Origin: Candidatus Cardinium hertigii
Lineage (GTDB): Bacteria > Bacteroidota > Bacteroidia > Cytophagales_A > Amoebophilaceae
Reading direction: 5' to 3'
DNA length: 61,463 nucleotides
Assembly: GCF_003788695.1 (NCBI RefSeq)
Contig: NZ_RARA01000025.1
Location: 111,055 to 172,517 of the forward strand
Positions 26,554 through 35,537 of this stretch are shown piece after piece. A program made the position numbers and the translations under genes. The stretch's first letter is position 1. Every line of letters starts with the position of its first letter. The notes beneath the pieces were generated by a model. That model made no database searches. It was not told where the DNA came from and saw only the letters and a list, made by a program, of their open reading frames with translations.

Positions 26554-27852
26554 ATGTTTCAAAGCCTTAGTAAGAATCTAGAAAAAGCCATTAAGTCCTT
26601 AAAAGGGCAGGGCCGTATTACAGAAATAAACATTGCTTCTACTATAAAGGAAATTCGTAGAAGTTTGGTTCAGGCAGATGTGCATTATAAAGTAGCCAAA
26701 CAGGTTACGGATGCTATTAAACAAAAAGCCATAGGTACCCATGTTATTACAGCGGTTTCACCAGGACAGCTCTTTACCAAGTTGGTACAAAGTGAGTTGA
26801 CCCATTTAATGGGAGATACGCATGTTGAGGTGTGCCTTACTGGTAATCCAGCTATTATTTTGGTAGCCGGATTGCAAGGTGCCGGTAAAACAACCTTAGT
26901 GGGTAAGTTGGCTTACTACTACAAAAAGAAAAACAAAACACCTCTTTTAGTTTCTTGTGATGTCTATAGGCCTGCAGCAGTTGATCAACTTAAAAAACTG
27001 GGAGAACAATTGGGTGTAGCTGTTTATACAGATTCAGAAGAAAAAAACCCCCATACTATTGCTAAAAATTCCATTCAAGAGGCTAAAAATCAAGCAGCAG
27101 ATCTTATTATTGTAGATACCGCAGGGCGTTTAGCTATTGATGAAATGATGATGCGCGAGATTCGTATGCTTAAAGAAAGTTTAAAGCCTTCGGAAACGCT
27201 CTTTGTAGTGGATGCTATGGTAGGCCAAGATGCGGTTACCACAGCACAGGCCTTCAATGAGCAAATCGCATTTGATGGGGTAGTGCTTACGAAGCTAGAT
27301 GGAGATGCCCGCGGTGGCGCAGCGCTTTCTATTCGTAGTGTAGTAAATAAACCGATTAAGTTTATTAGTACGGGTGAAAAGATGCAGGATTTAGATCTCT
27401 TTCATCCAGACCGTATGGCTAGTCGTATTTTAGGTATGGGAGATGTTATTTCGTTTGTAGAGCGAGCAGAACAGATTTACACCGAAGAACAACAACGTAC
27501 ATTAAATCAGAGAATAAAAAGCAATCAGTTTAATTTAGAAGATTTAGCTAAGCAAATTCAACAGATTAAAAAAATAGGTAATATAAAAGAAATGATTACT
27601 ATGCTGCCAGGGGCAGACAAACTGCTACAAGATGTACCGCTAGGTAACGATTTTTTTAATGACTGTGAGGTAATTATCAACTCTATGACGCCTAAAGAAA
27701 GGAGACAACCTCATATTATTGATCGCAATCGCCGTGAACGTATTGCTATGGGTAGCGGAACGACTATACAAGAGGTAAATCAATTACTAAAACAGTTCGA
27801 TATGGCTTGTAAAATGATGAAAAAAGTACACAAAGGCAAATTTAAATTTTGA
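26554..27852 (+). CDS. ffh: Signal recognition particle protein Ffh
   Basis: 432 residues. N domain (1-90), GTPase G domain with P-loop GLQGAGKTT (106-114), DTAGR and TKLDGDARGG, and a C-terminal M domain ending MGSGTTIQEVNQLLKQF and a basic tail. It binds the SRP RNA and signal sequences of nascent membrane proteins. Its RNA partner is encoded about 25 kb away at 52598-52688. Copy C of the repeat begins 28 bases downstream. Confidence 0.95.
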   Translation: MFQSLSKNLEKAIKSLKGQGRITEINIASTIKEIRRSLVQADVHYKVAKQVTDAIKQKAIGTHVITAVSPGQLFTKLVQSELTHLMGDTHVEVCLTGNPAIILVAGLQGAGKTTLVGKLAYYYKKKNKTPLLVSCDVYRPAAVDQLKKLGEQLGVAVYTDSEEKNPHTIAKNSIQEAKNQAADLIIVDTAGRLAIDEMMMREIRMLKESLKPSETLFVVDAMVGQDAVTTAQAFNEQIAFDGVVLTKLDGDARGGAALSIRSVVNKPIKFISTGEKMQDLDLFHPDRMASRILGMGDVISFVERAEQIYTEEQQRTLNQRIKSNQFNLEDLAKQIQQIKKIGNIKEMITMLPGADKLLQDVPLGNDFFNDCEVIINSMTPKERRQPHIIDRNRRERIAMGSGTTIQEVNQLLKQFDMACKMMKKVHKGKFKF

Positions 27853-27879
27853 TCTAACGGATCTGAATGATCTAAACGG

Positions 27880-28280
27880 GTATCCGTTCAGTGATGTGGT
27901 CTATGTGTATCCGTGTTCGTACCAATTAGAAATAGTACAATAATACAAGATCATAAAAACGCGCCTTGAACAAAGGTGTGACTAGAAAAGTTCAGTCTGA
28001 AAGGTATTAGAAAATCAGCCTGTTTGAGCCCTAGGCTGTAGGCCTGGGCGAGTTCTGATTTTCAGCTTTCAGATTGAACTTTTCAACAGCTTTGTTCACC
28101 AGCGCTTGATTTTTTTTGGCTACTTTTTTTGATCAAGCAAAAAAAGTAGCTTTAAAAGAAATAGTTTTAAAATAAAATTAATAAAATAATCAATTATTAA
28201 ATATTAGCAAATAGAATATGGCTGTCAAGCATGTAAACAAATACAATAAAAACATTGCTGCCACGCAAGTGAACGAATAC
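27880..28280 (-). mobile_element. GTATCCGTTCA element, copy C
   Basis: 401 bp in reverse orientation, in the 575-base gap between ffh and rpsO. GTATCCGTTCA at 27880 and TGAACGAATAC ending at 28280 (one mismatch). Inside, in mirror order: right end, GAACAAAGGTGTG, inner stem (AAGTTCAGTCTGAAAG with CTTTCAGATTGAACTT), GATCAAGC hairpin and left end. An extra ~80 bases of A+T-rich DNA sit between hairpin and left end. No coding sequence. The remaining 147 bases before rpsO are A+T-rich leader. Confidence 0.8.
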
Positions 28281-28427
28281 TTTGCAGATTTGCTAAAACA
28301 TGATTTTATTATTAAATTTACTTAGGGAGCGTTGCATTATTAATTATTTTAGAATGGGCATAGCGGGCATAAAGATTATTGTTTCAATTTAATTTATTGT
28401 TAAATATACATATTAATTAATATACAT

Positions 28428-28703
28428 ATGAAGTTGGTGCATCAAAACAAAGCAGATCTTTTTAAAACTTTTGGGCTCAAGCGGTCTGAAAAAGATAGTG
28501 GTTCTGCTGAATCACAAATTGCCCTATTTACCTATAGAATTAAACATTTAACGGAACATTTAAGTGTTAAAAAAAAGGATTATGCTGCAAAATTAGGCCT
28601 TATAAAATTAGTTGGTAAACGCAAACGGTTATTAGCCTATCTTAAAAAAGACAATCTAAATCGTTATAGAGGTATCGTTGCAACACTTGGTTTAAGAAAA
28701 TAA
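28428..28703 (+). CDS. rpsO: Ribosomal protein S15
   Basis: 91 residues, standard size. It carries the S15 signature around SGSAESQIALFTYRI and the C-terminal block VGKRKRLLAYLKKDNLNRY. It binds 16S rRNA in the 30S platform. The rpsO-pnp-rpoD order is typical. The gap to pnp is 214 bases, enough for a separate pnp promoter or a leader. Confidence 0.96.
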   Translation: MKLVHQNKADLFKTFGLKRSEKDSGSAESQIALFTYRIKHLTEHLSVKKKDYAAKLGLIKLVGKRKRLLAYLKKDNLNRYRGIVATLGLRK

Positions 28704-28900
28704 TCCATAATTATTTTTTAGGTTCAGTATGCGTTGGGTTTCGAGTGCTTTTTATAATTCTTCATCTATTCTTCTAAAGAGTCCATAGGGAAAATTCTAT
28801 TTTTTTTATTTTCCTGCTATTTTTAAAAATTTAATATTTTTATATAGTGGTTGTATTATACGTTTCTATGTTTCATTATACGCCTTAATATGTTTTAAAC

Positions 28901-28933
28901 ATGCTCAGAAAATTCATATGCTCAGAAAAATAA
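28901..28933 (+). other. Ten-codon upstream frame overlapping the pnp start
   Basis: ATGCTCAGAAAATTCAT at 28901 is followed at once by ATGCTCAGAAAAATAAT at 28918, an imperfect 17-base tandem duplication that doubles the start codon. The first ATG is in another frame and gives MLRKFICSEK, then stops at 28931-28933 inside pnp. It could be a small leader peptide coupling translation to pnp, or a neutral duplication. Confidence 0.3.
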
Positions 28934-31083
28934 TTTCAAAAACCATAAAGTTGCCGGATAGTCGTGTAATGACTATAGAAACGGGCAAATTAGCTACCCA
29001 AGCTGATGGTGCAGTGGTTGTTCGGATAGGTAACACCATTCTGCTGGCTACTGTGGTGGCCAAAGAAGGTTCAGTAGAAAGTCCTTTTAGTTTTTTTCCT
29101 CTTTATGTAGACTATCAAGAAAAGTTTGCTGCTTCTGGTAAAATACCTGGAGGATTTTTAAAGCGAGAGGGTAGGTTAGGGGATCATGAAATTATCATTG
29201 CCAGGTTAGTAGATCGTGCCATTCGCCCCCTTTTCCCCAAAGGATTTAACAGTGAAGTTCAAATAAACATATCATTGATATCTGCTGATGATGAAGTTTT
29301 ACCAGATGCACTAGCTGCTTTAGCAGCCTCTTGCGCTTTGGCTGTTTCTTCTATTCCATTTAATGGACCTATTTCTGAGGTTCGTGTAGTACGTATAGAC
29401 GGCGCTTTTTTAATAAATCCAGTGTCTAGTCTTATTGAAAAGGCTGATATTAACCTTATTGTAGCTGCTACTGAGGATAGTGTACTTATGGTAGAAGGAG
29501 CCATGCATGAGGTACAAGAAGCCGAGATGGTAGAGGCTATCCGTTATGCGCATGAAGCTATTAAGTTACACTGTCAAGTGCAAAGAGCACTTATGGAGGC
29601 GGTGGGTGTCGAGAAAAGCGTATTTAAACCCATTGATTTTCTCGCTACAGTAGATTATCATTCTGCCTTACGTGAAGCGATTTACCTCGATATGTATGCA
29701 GTAGTCAAACAAGGTATCCCTTCTAAAATTTTGCGTAAAGAGGCTTTTCTAGCTGTAGAACATCGTTATAGAGAACAGTTGGCTCAGAATCAAAAAGGTG
29801 AGGAAGTAACCCATACACAACAGAAAGAATTTATATATTCCATAGAAACGCAAGTTATTCGAGATCTTATCTTACACGAAGCACTTCGTTTAGATGGCCG
29901 TCAATTACATGAGATTAGGCCTATTGAAGCCGAGGTAGATTATCTGCCCTCTGCACATGGCTCTGCCCTTTTTACAAGAGGGGAGACACAATCCCTTACT
30001 ACGGTTACGCTTGGCAGCAAATTTGATGAGCAAATAATCGATAGAGCTATGGAGGATGGATATAGCCGTTTTATACTGCATTATAATTTTCCTGCCTTTT
30101 CCACCAAGGAAATTAAACCCAATAGAGGTCCTTCTCGTCGAGAAATAGGTCATGGTAACTTAGCTATGAGGGCACTGCAAGCTGTTTTACCTCCTGATAA
30201 AGAAAATTTGTATACCATACGCGTGGTGTCTGATATCCTCGAGTCAAATGGTTCTTCTTCTATGGCGACCGTTTGTGCTGGCTCTTTGGCGCTTATGGAT
30301 TCCGGAATTCCTATTAAGGCGCATGTATCAGGTATTGCTATGGGGCTGGTGATAGATCCTATTACCGGTCGGTTTGCTGTTTTATCTGATATCCTTGGTG
30401 ATGAAGATCGTGTAGGTGATATGGACTTTAAGGTAACCGGTACCCATCAGGGCATTACAGCATGTCAGATGGATATGAAGGTGGCTGGTATTTCTTATGC
30501 GATGCTTGAACAAGCGCTTCTGCAAGCTAAAGAAGGTAGGTTCCATATTGCTCAAAAAATGGCTGAAGCGATGGCTACGCCTCGTCCAGAAAGCAAACCA
30601 CATGCTCCAAAAATTGCCAATATAGAGATTGAAAAAGAGATGATTGGGGCTATTATTGGCCCTGGAGGTAAGGTCATACAAGAGATTCAAAAAGATACAG
30701 GCACCCGTATCGATATTATGGAGCAGCATAATAATGGTATGGTTACCATATTTGCTTCTAATCAAGCGTGTCTACAAAAGGCCCTTAGTAGAATACATAC
30801 TATTGTAGCTAAACCGATTATTGGTGAAATTTACATGGGTAAAGTTAAGTCTGTACTTAATTATGGCGCATTCATAGAGTTTATGCCTGGTAAAGATGGC
30901 TTATTACATGTATCGGAAGTGTGTTGGGAACGCATTGAAGATCTTGAAAAAGTATTAGAAATTGGGGAAACATTACAAGTAAAACTAATTGGTATAGACC
31001 CTAAAACAGGTAAATATCGATTGTCCCGTAAGGCGTTGCTCCCTGCTCAGAAAGATGCTGCAGTTGTCAACGTAGCTGTTTAA
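28918..31083 (+). CDS. pnp: Polyribonucleotide nucleotidyltransferase (PNPase)
   Basis: 721 residues, usual size. Two RNase PH domains with a helical linker (first about 10-220, second about 320-545), including FFPLYVDYQEKFAASGKIPGG and GHGNLAMRAL. A KH domain (IGAIIGPGGKVIQEI, about 572-615) and an S1 domain (IYMGKVKSVLNYGAFIEFMPG, about 635-705) follow. It degrades RNA 3' to 5' using phosphate, together with the RNase R at 12790 a main route of RNA decay. It lies between rpsO and rpoD in conserved order. Confidence 0.96.
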   Translation: MLRKIISKTIKLPDSRVMTIETGKLATQADGAVVVRIGNTILLATVVAKEGSVESPFSFFPLYVDYQEKFAASGKIPGGFLKREGRLGDHEIIIARLVDRAIRPLFPKGFNSEVQINISLISADDEVLPDALAALAASCALAVSSIPFNGPISEVRVVRIDGAFLINPVSSLIEKADINLIVAATEDSVLMVEGAMHEVQEAEMVEAIRYAHEAIKLHCQVQRALMEAVGVEKSVFKPIDFLATVDYHSALREAIYLDMYAVVKQGIPSKILRKEAFLAVEHRYREQLAQNQKGEEVTHTQQKEFIYSIETQVIRDLILHEALRLDGRQLHEIRPIEAEVDYLPSAHGSALFTRGETQSLTTVTLGSKFDEQIIDRAMEDGYSRFILHYNFPAFSTKEIKPNRGPSRREIGHGNLAMRALQAVLPPDKENLYTIRVVSDILESNGSSSMATVCAGSLALMDSGIPIKAHVSGIAMGLVIDPITGRFAVLSDILGDEDRVGDMDFKVTGTHQGITACQMDMKVAGISYAMLEQALLQAKEGRFHIAQKMAEAMATPRPESKPHAPKIANIEIEKEMIGAIIGPGGKVIQEIQKDTGTRIDIMEQHNNGMVTIFASNQACLQKALSRIHTIVAKPIIGEIYMGKVKSVLNYGAFIEFMPGKDGLLHVSEVCWERIEDLEKVLEIGETLQVKLIGIDPKTGKYRLSRKALLPAQKDAAVVNVAV

Positions 31084-31151
31084 CTGATGTTACGTACCAT
31101 CAAGATGCAGTAATACAAAAGATATACAAGTAATCTAAATTTAATTTTATT

Positions 31152-32015
31152 ATGAGACAGCTGAAGATAAGCAAACAGATCACTAATCGTGAAAGCCAAT
31201 CTTTGGATAAATACCTTCAGGAAATTGGTAGAATTCCGCTTCTTAACGTTGATGAGGAAGTTGAGCTTTCTAAAAAAATCAGAATGGGAGATAGGGCCGC
31301 TTTTGAAAGATTGACCAAGGCAAATCTTCGTTTTGTGGTTTCTGTAGCTAAGCAATACCAGAACCAAGGATTATCTTTGAGTGACTTGATTAATGAAGGT
31401 AATCTAGGTTTAATTAAATCTGCGCAACGGTTCGATGAGAAGAGAGGCTTTAAGTTTATTTCTTATGCGGTTTGGTGGATTAGGCAATCTATATTGCAGG
31501 CCCTAGCTGAACAAGCTAGGATTGTACGTTTACCATTGAATAGGATTGGTTCTCTTAGTAAAATTTCTAGAACTTTTTCCCGTTTGGAGCAAAAGTATGA
31601 GCGTGAGCCGACTGTAGAGGAATTGGCTGAGTTTTTAGAGGTTGATCCGGAAGAAGTGAGAAGTGCTTTAAAAGTTGCGGGGCGCCATATTTCTGTAGAC
31701 GCTCCTTTTGTACAAGGGGAAGAAAATAGCCTTTTAGATGTATTGGAGAGCGATGTAGAAAAAAAACCAGATAGTGAGTTGATGAATGATTCTTTGTGTA
31801 AAGAAATTCAACGTTCATTAACTGTACTGACGCCTAGAGAGCGTGATGTGCTCTGTTATTATTTTGGACTTAACAATATCGAAATATTGACGCTAGAAGA
31901 AATAGGAGGCCGTTTTGGATTAACACGGGAGCGTGTGCGCCAAGTAAAAGAAAAGGCCATTAAAAAACTAAAAACAGCGGTTAGTAGTGAAACGCTAAAA
32001 TACTATTTGGGATAA
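31152..32015 (+). CDS. rpoD: Primary sigma factor RpoD/SigA (short Bacteroidota type)
   Basis: 287 residues. It lacks the long region 1.1 of proteobacterial sigma 70, as usual in this phylum. Region 1.2/2 has [14 protein letters not shown] and [36 protein letters not shown] and [15 protein letters not shown] are regions 2.2-2.4. Region 4 ends with [19 protein letters not shown]. It directs RNA polymerase to housekeeping promoters. trxB follows 3 bases after the stop, so the two are co-transcribed. Confidence 0.95.
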   Translation: MRQLKISKQITNRESQSLDKYLQEIGRIPLLNVDEEVELSKKIRMGDRAAFERLTKANLRFVVSVAKQYQNQGLSLSDLINEGNLGLIKSAQRFDEKRGFKFISYAVWWIRQSILQALAEQARIVRLPLNRIGSLSKISRTFSRLEQKYEREPTVEELAEFLEVDPEEVRSALKVAGRHISVDAPFVQGEENSLLDVLESDVEKKPDSELMNDSLCKEIQRSLTVLTPRERDVLCYYFGLNNIEILTLEEIGGRFGLTRERVRQVKEKAIKKLKTAVSSETLKYYLG

Positions 32016-32018
32016 ATT

Positions 32019-32960
32019 GTGTCCAATCAGCCTGTACAACTCGTTATTATTGGAGGAGGTCCAGCTGGTTATACTGCTGCGCTCTATGCTGCCCGTGCAG
32101 GTCTACATCCTATTCTATATCAAGGTCCGCAACCAGGTGGCCAATTAACTATTACGGGGGATGTGGAGAACTATCCTGGTTATAGGAATGGCGTAATGGG
32201 AGCTGTTATGATGGAGGACTTTCAAGCACAAGCAGAGCGCTTTGGTACGATTATCAAAGAGGGGAGTATAACGAAAGTGGATTTTTCTATTTATCCACGT
32301 CTATTAATAGTAGATAGCGGGGAGCATGTGTTAGCTCGATCCGTTATTATTGCCACTGGCGCTTCTGCAAAATGGCTAGGTTTACCTTCAGAAAAAAGAT
32401 TTTATGGGAAAGGCGTATCTGCTTGTGCGGTCTGTGATGGGTTCTTTTTTAAAAATGAAACCGTTGTAGTGGTTGGCGGAGGAGATACTGCTGCCCAGGA
32501 ATCATTGTATTTAGCTAAACTGTGTAAAACCGTTCATCTTCTTGTTCGTAAAGGACAGATGCGTGCTTCCAAAATTATGCAAGAACGCGTTTTTAAACGA
32601 TCGAACATTGAAATTTGGTTTCATACGGAAGTTAAAGAGGTGTTAGGTCAAACGGTTGTAGAGGCCATAGAAGTCATCCATACCCTATCTAAAAAAATTA
32701 CCACTATACCCGCTACTGGATTTTTTGTTGCTATAGGTCATCAACCCAACTCTTTGCCATTTTTTCCCTATATGGCAGTAGATAGCCAAGGCTATATTCA
32801 AATACAACCAGGAACCACTAAAACAAATATTTCTGGAATTTTTGCAGCTGGGGATGTTCAAGACGCCCACTATCGCCAAGCGGTAACAGCTGCTGGCACA
32901 GGTTGTATGGCTGCCCTAGATGCAGAACATTTTCTTCAAAATTATGAAGATATTATATAG
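32019..32960 (+). CDS. trxB: Thioredoxin reductase
   Basis: 313 residues from a GTG start three bases after rpoD. The Bacteroidota TrxB N-terminus (VIIGGGPAGYTAALYAARAG) marks FAD binding. The redox-active pair is Cys136 and Cys139 in SACAVCDGFF. VVVVGGGDTAAQE is the NADPH-binding site, and GIFAAGDVQD is the second FAD motif. It reduces thioredoxin with NADPH, and can serve the peroxiredoxin encoded at 59383. Confidence 0.95.
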   Translation: MSNQPVQLVIIGGGPAGYTAALYAARAGLHPILYQGPQPGGQLTITGDVENYPGYRNGVMGAVMMEDFQAQAERFGTIIKEGSITKVDFSIYPRLLIVDSGEHVLARSVIIATGASAKWLGLPSEKRFYGKGVSACAVCDGFFFKNETVVVVGGGDTAAQESLYLAKLCKTVHLLVRKGQMRASKIMQERVFKRSNIEIWFHTEVKEVLGQTVVEAIEVIHTLSKKITTIPATGFFVAIGHQPNSLPFFPYMAVDSQGYIQIQPGTTKTNISGIFAAGDVQDAHYRQAVTAAGTGCMAALDAEHFLQNYEDII

Positions 32961-33002
32961 GTAGCTATCTACTGATAGATAGCTTAAATCGATTAAAAAA
33001 AG

Positions 33003-33863
33003 ATGTATCCTCAGAAAAACGCTTACCTGCAATCATTGTTTTGGTTATTGCTTGGTATTCTTTCTAGTTGTTTTAATGATGTGGTCACCAAGTATGTAAC
33101 AACAGGCCTTACTATCTGTCAAGTCTGTTTCTTCCGTTTTATATTTGGTAGTTTGGTTTTAGTGCCTATTATTATGTATTCCAGCAATGACCATCTTTTT
33201 AGAACCAAACGGCTTCCTTTGCATTTTTTGAGGGGACTATTTTTAGCTATAGCCATGAGCTTATATTCCTATGGATTAACCCAAGTGAAGATGAGTACCG
33301 TAACTATCATTGGCTTTGCTAATCCTATTTTTGTACTTATTTTAGCTAGTATTTTCCTTAAAGAGCAGGTTGCTTGGCCCATATGGGTAGCTACCTGCTT
33401 AGCTTTTATGGGCATTGCTTTCATCGTTCGTCCTGCTATAGTAAACTATAATACCCCTCTCTTAGCTTGTGTATTGGCAACAGTTGTTTTTGCCTTATTA
33501 GATATTATCAATAAAAAATATATTACACATGAACCTATTCTTTCTGTAATCTTTTTTTCTAATTTGTTCGCCTCCCTTTGTATATTCCCAGTAGCATGGT
33601 ATGATTGGCAAATACCTACCTTACCACAGCTATGCGTGTTGGGCGTGCTGGGAATTGGCAGTAATCTGATCCTCTATTTCTTATTAAGAGCCTTTGCCCT
33701 ATCAGACATTTCTGTTTTGGCGCCTTTGAGGTATATAGAATTGGTAGTGTCTATGGTATTTGGCTATTTATTTTTTGATGAATGGCCAACGCTTGATACT
33801 TGTTTAGGTGCTATGGTGATTATTGCCTGCAGTTGTTTTGTTACTTATTATCAAAATCGTTAA
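33003..33863 (+). CDS. DMT (EamA-type) transporter
   Basis: 286 residues with about ten membrane segments in two five-helix halves, typical of the drug/metabolite transporter superfamily. Motifs include FFRFIFGSLVLVP and an EamA-like second half ending MVIIACSCFVTYY. The substrate cannot be told. In intracellular bacteria DMT members import or export amino acids, nucleotide sugars or S-adenosylmethionine. It follows trxB with a 42-base gap and may belong to the same transcript. Confidence 0.85.
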   Translation: MYPQKNAYLQSLFWLLLGILSSCFNDVVTKYVTTGLTICQVCFFRFIFGSLVLVPIIMYSSNDHLFRTKRLPLHFLRGLFLAIAMSLYSYGLTQVKMSTVTIIGFANPIFVLILASIFLKEQVAWPIWVATCLAFMGIAFIVRPAIVNYNTPLLACVLATVVFALLDIINKKYITHEPILSVIFFSNLFASLCIFPVAWYDWQIPTLPQLCVLGVLGIGSNLILYFLLRAFALSDISVLAPLRYIELVVSMVFGYLFFDEWPTLDTCLGAMVIIACSCFVTYYQNR

Positions 33864-33977
33864 AAATCGTTAATACATATTAAAAAATTGCTTGCAAATC
33901 TCTTCTTTTTATTGCGAAAATAATCTAAATTAAGATCCTAAGATCTTGTAACTTTTTATATCATAATATATAATTAT

Positions 33978-35423
33978 ATGCTTTCATTAAATGCTTATAT
34001 ACCATTCTTAATGGTAGGAGGATTTTTATTATTGACCTTAGTGGTAGGGCTGCGCTTTAAAAGTAAAACAACCCTATTACGGGAATATGCAATTGGTAAT
34101 AAGCAATTTCCTACGGCTACGTTGGCAACTACCATATTGGCTGTTGTGTGTGGAGGAGGGATGCTGAAGTACAACGTAGAACTGATCCATCAAGAGGGGC
34201 TTTTCTGGGTAATAATGTTACTTTTTAGTTCTGTAGGTATTTTGATTATAAGTCCGTTAGCGCTTTGTATGGGGCCATTTATGCAACACCTTTCTATGTC
34301 AGAAACAATAGGGAGTGTATATGGGAAGTATCCAAGAATTATTGCCGCTATAACCACTATTGGTTTTTCTATTGTCCTAATTGCTATTCAAATTAGTGTA
34401 ATGGCTAAGGCAATTAATATGTGTATGGATACAGTTGATTCTAAAATAATCACTATCGTAGCTACCTTAGTGCTTATTTGCTATTCTGCCATTGGGGGTA
34501 TTCGTTCTGTTACCTTTACCGACGTATTGCAGTTTGTAACCTTTACCATCATTATTCCCCTGTTGGCTGTAAATTTATTTCATAAAATAGATAACCCAAT
34601 AGAGACCATTGTACCTTTTTTACAGCGTCAAGAAAAGTTTCAGTTTGGTAGCATATTCCATTTGAATATTAATTTAGTAGCTATACTTTCAATAATTTTA
34701 AGTTCGTTGTTGTCCTATACACACCCTATAGTGGTACAAAGGGTATACATGTCTGCTAGCCCCATTCAAGCCAGTAAGGCTTTTTTGTATGCTGCTCCTT
34801 TTGGCGTTCTTATATATTTTTTTATTATTTTAATTGGTCTATTTATTTTTGTATCTGCCCCAACGTTATCTACAGAACAGATTTGGCCTCATATAATGAG
34901 CCAACTTTCGCCTGTTTTTAAAGGATGGGTTTCCATAAGTTTATTGGCTATGGGTATGTCCACAGCTGATTCTTGCTTACATGTTTGTTCTGTTATGGTT
35001 AGCCATGATATGGTAGAAAGTGTGCGAGGGAACAAGGTGGTTTCTTATGTTTATCAGTTTGGGTTGAGTAGGCTGACTTCTATAGTTGTGGGTTTATTAG
35101 CTATGATATTAGCTTTTAAAGATAATAATGTAATGGAATTAAGAATTTTAGCTTGTGAATTTCCTGTAGTTATCATAACTGCCCCTTTTATTTTAGCCGT
35201 TTTAGGCTTTCGGGGTACTGCGTCTACTGCTTTAATCGGTATGACCACAGGTTTGCTAACCCTTTTGGCTTGGAATAAATGGATTGAACCAGTAACAGAG
35301 ATAATGGGTGCTTTTCCTTGTATGGTAGCCAATGGCCTGGCTATGATGGCTGCACACTATTTACTTCCACAACCAGCCGGTTCCGGATGGGTAGCAAATG
35401 GTGCCTTAAAGCAAACTAGGTAA
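33978..35423 (+). CDS. Sodium:solute symporter family protein
   Basis: 481 residues with about 13 membrane segments. The SSS features include REYAIGNKQFPTATLATTI, YSAIGGIRSVTFTDVLQFV and MGMSTADSCLHVCSVMVSHD (sodium-site region). It uses the sodium gradient to import small molecules such as amino acids, sugars or pantothenate. The substrate is unknown. Located between the DMT transporter and the spike gene, each with its own gap of about 115 bases. Confidence 0.87.
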   Translation: MLSLNAYIPFLMVGGFLLLTLVVGLRFKSKTTLLREYAIGNKQFPTATLATTILAVVCGGGMLKYNVELIHQEGLFWVIMLLFSSVGILIISPLALCMGPFMQHLSMSETIGSVYGKYPRIIAAITTIGFSIVLIAIQISVMAKAINMCMDTVDSKIITIVATLVLICYSAIGGIRSVTFTDVLQFVTFTIIIPLLAVNLFHKIDNPIETIVPFLQRQEKFQFGSIFHLNINLVAILSIILSSLLSYTHPIVVQRVYMSASPIQASKAFLYAAPFGVLIYFFIILIGLFIFVSAPTLSTEQIWPHIMSQLSPVFKGWVSISLLAMGMSTADSCLHVCSVMVSHDMVESVRGNKVVSYVYQFGLSRLTSIVVGLLAMILAFKDNNVMELRILACEFPVVIITAPFILAVLGFRGTASTALIGMTTGLLTLLAWNKWIEPVTEIMGAFPCMVANGLAMMAAHYLLPQPAGSGWVANGALKQTR

Positions 35424-35537
35424 ATGCATATCCGACAAAAAGCATGTAGAGAGGCCAAAATGACTTCTGCCCTACATTTTATGAGATCTCGTTAGTAGAA
35501 ATATTTTTCTTTACTGTAAGCCTTTATCTTCTATACC

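Noticed and set aside
30382..30765. 127-codon minus-strand frame
   Set aside because: Antisense to the KH region of pnp.
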